This document shows, in pieces, positions 58,802 to 64,000 of a DNA stretch of 64,000 bases. A model generated the notes under the pieces. That model was not told where the DNA came from. It saw nothing but the letters and a program-made list of their open reading frames with translations, and made no database searches. A program made the translations under genes and the position numbers. Origin of the DNA: Planctomycetaceae bacterium (lineage in GTDB: Bacteria > Planctomycetota > Phycisphaerae > Sedimentisphaerales > UBA12454); assembly GCA_021371795.1 (NCBI GenBank), contig JAJFVK010000013.1, positions 1 through 64,000 of the forward strand. The letters run 5' to 3'. Position 1 is the first letter of the stretch. Every line of letters begins with the position of its first letter.

Positions 58802-61800
58802 ACGATTTATTGGCGTTTAGAAAATACAGATGTCCTTCGACTTTTTCCAGTCCCAATATTTTCCCTGCCGCTTTGCAATACCATTTTATCTGCGAAACGT
58901 ACTTTTCCGCCCGCTGCTGAATATCTTCAGGCTTCACTCTGTCTGTTTTGAAATCGATTATCACTGCGCCGTCAGGCGTTTGAACGAGCATATCGATAAT
59001 ACCCTGCACGATTATTTTCTCATCCTGATAATTTTTCATTTCGGGATATAATTCCCAAACACTGGCCGCGTAAGTAAACGGCCATTCCCGCATTATTTTG
59101 TTTTTGCCGTCGCGCACAAGCTTACCCAATTCGCTGTTAAAGAAATCGAGTACCGAACGACTGTTTATCTTGCCTGCGATTTCTTTGGTTATGTATTTAC
59201 TACTGACAAGACTTTCAATCGTCTGATTTATCGTGTTTACGTTAACGCCGTCAGTTAACTCTATGTTTTTGATAACAAGATGCGTTGCGCTGCCGATGAC
59301 AAGACCGCCGCTGCTGTTGGCGGATTTATCAAACGATTCGAACAAATAATTGCAGTCAGATTCAGCGTATTCCAAATCTCCGTGTGCAATGGAGGTAACC
59401 GACTGCTTGGCTTTAATGCCGGCAAAATCCACAAAAGGATAATTCCAGTTAAGCCGCTGTTCTATTTTTCCAAGCAGCGAATTATCCGCCGCCGGTATTT
59501 TTATTGTTTCATATCTGCTTGCGGAATGTTTTTTAAACATTTGATTCGCGAGCTGCGATATTTCCTGCGATGAAAATATTTTCAAATCGAAAAGATTGCC
59601 GTCTTTGCTGTCAATTTCAACCGGCAGCTCAAAACTACTCTGCAATTTTTTATATGACGCAAGCGCAAGCATAATCCAGTCAAGTTCGTTCACCGCGTCT
59701 TCTATCAGCCAGTCGGGCAGTTTTTCACCATCACAAAGCCCGCCGTTACTTATAAGCTGAACGCATTTTTCATTTTTCGCAGCTCCGGAAATAATCAATT
59801 TGTCTTTCGCACGCGTCAGAGCGACATACAGAATCCTCATTTCCTCTGAAAGAGTCTGTTTTCTTTGTCTTTCACGAATAAGCTGCCAGGTAAGCGATGA
59901 CAGTTTGGAAGCATTCTCGATAATTTTCAGGCCGATAGTATTCGATGCGTCCGTAATGCAGTCGGACGAATGACCTCCGCCCTGAAAGCGTCTGTTTGTC
60001 TCGACCAAAAATACGATTGGAAATTCCAAACCTTTGCTTTTATGAATACTCATAACCCGTACAGCGTTTGCAGCGCAACTGTCAGGCTCCGCCGGCGCCC
60101 AGTCTCCGCCTGCGTCTAAAAGTTTTTGCAGAAAATCGACAAACCGTGAAAGAGAAACAACATTAAAACTCGATGTAAAGTTTTCAAACTGAATCGCACG
60201 CTGATGAAGCTTGAGCAGATTCGACCGCCTCTGCGAACCGCCCGGCAGCGCACTTACAAAAGCCGGATAATCCGTCTGCGTATAAATCCGCCAGATTAAA
60301 TCCGCCAAAGACGACTGCCTCGCAAGAGTCCGCCAGTTATCAAGCGTCCGCAGAACATCCGCGATTTTGCCCGCCGGATTTTGCGATGCGCAAGATTCAA
60401 TAGCGGAATAAAAATCTTCTTTTTCTTTGTTTTGCGTTTTTGTTTCAGCAAGCTGCGCTTCGGTAACACCGAACAGCGGACTCCGCAGCACTGCCGCAAG
60501 AGGAATATCCTGACGCGGATTATCAAGCACCTGCAAGAGCGAAAGCATATCGGTTATTTCCGTCGTGGCAAAATAACCCGCCGAACTATCGCTAACGACA
60601 GGAATATTCGCAAGCCGCAGCACCTGAACATAATTGCTCGCCCGCTGCGCAAACGCCCTTGTCAGAATCACAATATCGCTATACCTGCACGGCCTGTACG
60701 CATTAAGCGACTTATCAAAGACCTGAAATTTCTCGACCTCGATGAGTTCTTTAATTCTATTAGCAACCGTCAGCGCCCTGCAATTTATCGCCTCCGAAGA
60801 AATCCCGCTTTCATCTTTTTCATTTTCATCATCGTCATCTGCCTGCGAATCCTCATCGACAACCATCATCTCAACATCCGGCCTGCCGAGGTCCTGCGAG
60901 GTCTTAAAAGGCTTTAACGCCGCGTTTTGGTCATAATCTATCGCCGCGACGGATTCGGTCATAATCCGTGAGAAAATTTCATTCACGAAATTCAAAATCC
61001 CCGGCCGCGACCGAAAATTCTCATTCAAATCCACGCGAGATTTGGTTTCGTCACCGCCGCTGCTACTTAGCCTTTTAACGAACAGCCCGCAATCGGCGCC
61101 TCGCCATGCATAAATACTTTGTTTAACATCGCCGACGACAAAAACCTTCGCGCTGCCGCAAAGCATATCGATTATTTTCTGCTGAACGGGGTTTATATCC
61201 TGATATTCATCGACAAATATATATTTATATTTTTTCTGCAAATGCAAAGCAATGTCCGAAGCCGTGCCGCTGTCAACATCTCCATTTTCACAAAGAAGCG
61301 CGAGCATATATCGCTCAAGGTCTGAAAAATCCACAGAGCCAAGCTGCTGCTTTGCGGTTTTGTACGCCGAATCGAATCGCTTGACAAGCTCAACCAAAAC
61401 TTTCGTCTGCACAGAACAGCCGCCCGCGACAAGACGTTGATATTCAGGATTCAAAATCGCAAGCGTCGGCAGATATTTAAAATCTTTTATCGCTTTTATC
61501 GCCGCACCCAAAACAAATTCCCGCAACTCCGAAGAACATGTTTTCGGCTTGTTGTTCCATTTAAAACCTTCGAAGCTGTTTAAAACTTCAATAAAAGACG
61601 GCAAATCATCCTTTTCAAGAAAATCAATCGCAAGCACAACAGGCCCGAAACATTCGCTTTGAATTTGTTCTGCCCAGTGTCCGTTTGTAATTTTTTCATC
61701 AAGTTTCAGCGACCATTCGAATCGCTGTTTGATGTTTTTTAATTTGCCGAGAATATCCTGCTTTTGATTTTTAAACGCATCTGATGCGGCCGCGACAACA

Positions 61801-62393
61801 GCGTCATTAAAAACCCCCGCCCTGTCGAACCATTCCTGCCGCGAAACTACAGTATCGAGAAAATCACTAATACTAACGATGCAATTGAGAAAATTAGTTT
61901 TCGGATTCGACACCGGCCTGCCGTTTAAAAGCTGCTGCATACCTTCCGGCATATCGTTCCATGCATCTTCGGTAACACGCGCAAGAATTTCCCGCTTGAT
62001 AAGTTCGCTCTCGTCAGCATCCATCACCCTAAACGCAGGGTCGAGTCCGAGCCGATGAAAATGCTGCCCGATGATTCGCTTGCAGAACGAGTGAATCGTG
62101 CTGATGTCTGCGCTGTCGAGCATTAAAAGCTGTTTGCGAAGATGAATATTTTTTGATTTTTGAGCCGCGTCTTTGAGATTCTGCGCGATTCGCTGCCTCA
62201 TTTCGCCTGCCGCCGCGTCGGTAAATGTCAAAACAAGAATATCTGAAACATCCGGACACAACTCCTGCGCACCGAGTATGCGAACCGCCCGCTGCGAAAG
62301 CACGGTCGTCTTGCCCGTACCTGCCGAAGCTGCGACGGTTATATCGCCGCTGCTCGACTCGATTGCCTGTTGTTGTCCTTTAGTCCAGTTCAT
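58788..62393 (-). CDS. addA: Helicase-nuclease subunit AddA
   Basis: A 1201-aa UvrD/RecB-like helicase with C-terminal RecB-type nuclease. Walker A AASAGTGKTTVLSQRA, DEYQDINPVQQ, VGDVKQSIYAWRGAD, MSIHKSKGLEFPIVF and VALTRAKDKLI are the helicase motifs. The nuclease motif IIDFKTDR lies near the C-terminus. With AddB it resects double-strand breaks and loads RecA. The start overlaps addB by four bases. No RecC/RecD is seen, so this is the AddAB type. Confidence 0.95.
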   Translation of the reverse strand: MNWTKGQQQAIESSSGDITVAASAGTGKTTVLSQRAVRILGAQELCPDVSDILVLTFTDAAAGEMRQRIAQNLKDAAQKSKNIHLRKQLLMLDSADISTIHSFCKRIIGQHFHRLGLDPAFRVMDADESELIKREILARVTEDAWNDMPEGMQQLLNGRPVSNPKTNFLNCIVSISDFLDTVVSRQEWFDRAGVFNDAVVAAASDAFKNQKQDILGKLKNIKQRFEWSLKLDEKITNGHWAEQIQSECFGPVVLAIDFLEKDDLPSFIEVLNSFEGFKWNNKPKTCSSELREFVLGAAIKAIKDFKYLPTLAILNPEYQRLVAGGCSVQTKVLVELVKRFDSAYKTAKQQLGSVDFSDLERYMLALLCENGDVDSGTASDIALHLQKKYKYIFVDEYQDINPVQQKIIDMLCGSAKVFVVGDVKQSIYAWRGADCGLFVKRLSSSGGDETKSRVDLNENFRSRPGILNFVNEIFSRIMTESVAAIDYDQNAALKPFKTSQDLGRPDVEMMVVDEDSQADDDDENEKDESGISSEAINCRALTVANRIKELIEVEKFQVFDKSLNAYRPCRYSDIVILTRAFAQRASNYVQVLRLANIPVVSDSSAGYFATTEITDMLSLLQVLDNPRQDIPLAAVLRSPLFGVTEAQLAETKTQNKEKEDFYSAIESCASQNPAGKIADVLRTLDNWRTLARQSSLADLIWRIYTQTDYPAFVSALPGGSQRRSNLLKLHQRAIQFENFTSSFNVVSLSRFVDFLQKLLDAGGDWAPAEPDSCAANAVRVMSIHKSKGLEFPIVFLVETNRRFQGGGHSSDCITDASNTIGLKIIENASKLSSLTWQLIRERQRKQTLSEEMRILYVALTRAKDKLIISGAAKNEKCVQLISNGGLCDGEKLPDWLIEDAVNELDWIMLALASYKKLQSSFELPVEIDSKDGNLFDLKIFSSQEISQLANQMFKKHSASRYETIKIPAADNSLLGKIEQRLNWNYPFVDFAGIKAKQSVTSIAHGDLEYAESDCNYLFESFDKSANSSGGLVIGSATHLVIKNIELTDGVNVNTINQTIESLVSSKYITKEIAGKINSRSVLDFFNSELGKLVRDGKNKIMREWPFTYAASVWELYPEMKNYQDEKIIVQGIIDMLVQTPDGAVIIDFKTDRVKPEDIQQRAEKYVSQIKWYCKAAGKILGLEKVEGHLYFLNANKSFKAF

Positions 62394-64000
62394 TTCGATG
62401 TCTCAAAAAATTCTGTCTTGGAAATTTTCGTTATCTGCGAATAACCGTTAATCTGCCAGTCGAATCGGCAAAACGCTTTATATTTGCAATTCGCACAGGC
62501 TGTGGTTTTGTCAAATTTATAAGGTTTAATTTCAATTTCGCCGGAAAGTATTCGACTGCCAAGCTGCTTGAGTTTATTTTCCGCAAAATTCAGCACCGCA
62601 TCGAAATGTTCATCCCGCAAAAGCGAACTTGATTCGTAATAGCCGAACTGCCCGTCTTTTTGCGTAATTCCGAAACTATAATACGGACTGCGCCCGCCGG
62701 CTGTTTGCGAATCTATACAATTAAAATACTCGCCGTTGAAAATACCTTTCGGCTTTCTCTTTATTTTACCTGCGTTTGTTTCAATATCATCGATGTCTGC
62801 CGAATCGGCAGTCGATTGAATCTTAAAATAAAATGCGCCGAGTGGAATCAGATTTTTATATTTTTCAATAGTTTGATTTTTTATGGCAAGCAGATAAATC
62901 GGAAGCTGCAAATCAAGCCCCGCTCCAAAAAGCGACCAGTTTATCGAGGTCTGCGAAGTTTTATAATCGACAACAAGGCAATAATTTTTGCCGTCTTCCG
63001 ACAATAAATCCACTCTGTCGATTTTGCCGTCGATATGAATTTTTTTGCCATCCGGCAAACTCAACTCAATCGCAGGCATCGCTGAATCGCGTCCAAATCC
63101 CGTTTCGGCGGCAATTTGATTAAATTTTCCAGCCGCGGCAATCTGCGAAAATTCCAACACCGCGTCTTTAATCATTTCCGATGCCGAAAGCACGATAAAA
63201 CTGTTGTGCTTTGTTCGCGCTTTGAAACTTTTCAGAAAATCATCTTCTAAAAGAAGTTTTTCTATTGCCGCGTCAGTTAATTTTGAAAGCACATCAGCCG
63301 GTGCGTTTGAAAAATTAAAATTTTGTTTTTTCAAATCGCCGAACAATATTTCGAGTACTTTATGATAAAAAAGGCCGAGACTAAAAGGCTCAAGCTCGAA
63401 AATACGCCGTTCCTTCAGTTTCATTATATGTTCACTAAAATATCTGAACGGACAGCTTGCGAACGATTTTAAACGTGTCGCGCTCGTTGCCAGAACATCC
63501 TGCATCGGCGGATTTTCCAATGCCGCGGTGTTTGTATAATCAATCGCGGTTTTGATATTTTCAACGTTTAGCCGTCGTCGGCACGACGACGCAAGTTCAT
63601 CCAGCAGCCACTTGCATTTTGCATCCGTATTGTCTGCCGGCGCAAAATTATCTTTTCCCAATCTGGCGGCAAGCAGTGCCGACAAATCAGAAGTGTTATA
63701 TAAATTATCAAACCCATCGCTGCCGTAATATTTTTCTTCGACAAGGTCGGTGAAAAGAGATTTCAACTGCTCGACAAGGAAACTCGGCTGAACATCCGTC
63801 CCTTTTTCATCAGCCAGCGGATAAGTAACATTCAGCAACTGCGAAGGCCTTGTAAAAGCGATATATGCCAGATACCTGCGTTCCATAAGCTGCGACGAAC
63901 CCCTGCACGCAAGTTCAAAACCTGCGTCGGCACTTACCTTGCGGTCGTTATCATTCAAAATATTATCATAATATATCGGTATCGGAAATTGCTTTTGCGT
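62390..64000 (-). CDS. addB: Helicase-nuclease subunit AddB, N-terminus beyond window
   Basis: The frame is open to the right edge, so 536 residues of the C-terminal part are visible; full AddB is ~1,000-1,150 aa. The visible start at 63958 (TTG) is internal: the frame continues upstream as TQKQFPIPIYYDNIL. The PD-(D/E)XK nuclease core shows DGKIDRVDLL and VVDYKTS. The iron-sulfur ligands are the Cys in FASCPFRYFSEH and the cluster CANCKYKAFCRFD at the C-terminus. MERRYLAYIAFTRPSQLL is a helicase-like remnant. It overlaps addA by four bases. Confidence 0.94.
   Translation of the reverse strand, partial: TQKQFPIPIYYDNILNDNDRKVSADAGFELACRGSSQLMERRYLAYIAFTRPSQLLNVTYPLADEKGTDVQPSFLVEQLKSLFTDLVEEKYYGSDGFDNLYNTSDLSALLAARLGKDNFAPADNTDAKCKWLLDELASSCRRRLNVENIKTAIDYTNTAALENPPMQDVLATSATRLKSFASCPFRYFSEHIMKLKERRIFELEPFSLGLFYHKVLEILFGDLKKQNFNFSNAPADVLSKLTDAAIEKLLLEDDFLKSFKARTKHNSFIVLSASEMIKDAVLEFSQIAAAGKFNQIAAETGFGRDSAMPAIELSLPDGKKIHIDGKIDRVDLLSEDGKNYCLVVDYKTSQTSINWSLFGAGLDLQLPIYLLAIKNQTIEKYKNLIPLGAFYFKIQSTADSADIDDIETNAGKIKRKPKGIFNGEYFNCIDSQTAGGRSPYYSFGITQKDGQFGYYESSSLLRDEHFDAVLNFAENKLKQLGSRILSGEIEIKPYKFDKTTACANCKYKAFCRFDWQINGYSQITKISKTEFFETSK

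Overview
The window looks like one contiguous stretch of chromosome from a Gram-negative-type, probably anaerobic bacterium. A Planctomycetota/Phycisphaerae-like host (Sedimentisphaerales style) is my best inference. Supporting signs are a Kdo transferase (LPS), a very large AsmA-like protein, many short lipoproteins, a DUF1573 protein, SYLF, GYF_2 and DUF2752 proteins, a TMTC-like TPR membrane protein, a soluble NAD-linked [NiFe] hydrogenase, and a bacterial topoisomerase VI B subunit. Base composition is moderately AT-rich (not computed). No ribosomal gene is present, so the taxonomy is not proven.

Layout. 1-4.4 kb: the start of a secreted protein running off the left edge, a possible tiny membrane protein, a GH20 beta-hexosaminidase, an Hpt-like protein and a double-SIS sugar-phosphate enzyme, ended by a shared bidirectional terminator. 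4.4-6.2 kb: a MetX-MetW fusion with two palindromes in its promoter. 6.3-11.8 kb: a complete hoxEF-U-Y-H-W bidirectional hydrogenase operon ending in a single-domain response regulator. 11.9-19 kb: a tightly packed reverse operon ispA-dxs-nadK-TPR-dinG. 19-21.7 kb: miaA, tRNA-Ser(UGA), a candidate small RNA and waaA. 21.7-27 kb: an AraC regulator divergent from a URO-D/corrinoid-methyltransferase-like gene, then SYLF, a membrane protein, bioA and a lipoprotein. 27-31.7 kb: pcm-recG, a LacI-type regulator with an operator in its own leader, and a GYF_2 membrane protein. 31.8-39.7 kb: SH3, rhomboid, M24 peptidase, a lipoprotein, EttA and a TPR membrane protein. 39.9-41.4 kb: thiC under a TPP riboswitch with a visible attenuator. 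41.5-48.6 kb: YkvA, ICMT-like, AsmA-like, purD, DUF1573 and a zinc-ribbon protein.

From 48.6 to 49.8 kb lies a non-coding, repeat-dense stretch. It holds several hairpin repeat families and one remarkable 126-nt element that folds as a four-way (cloverleaf) junction. It is followed by an RRM RNA-binding protein with its own promoter. Next is a MntA-HepT toxin-antitoxin pair whose hepT has an in-frame amber codon embedded in a strong Shine-Dalgarno sequence. 50.8-64 kb: inositol phosphatase family, DUF2752, a lipoprotein, serA, topoisomerase VI subunit B (no subunit A in view), a phosphohexomutase, a CDF metal transporter, and addA/addB (addB is cut by the right edge).

How it fits together. 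The hydrogenase operon couples H2 and NAD(H) turnover, consistent with fermentative or syntrophic life. Housekeeping functions (isoprenoid precursors, NADP, thiamine, biotin, purine, serine, methionine) surround it. GH20, the SIS enzyme, the AraC and LacI regulators and the secreted protein suggest polysaccharide and amino-sugar use. The strongest candidates for something undescribed are the cloverleaf element, the short promoter-terminator RNA before waaA, and the hairpin repeat families whose stems change sequence but stay complementary.
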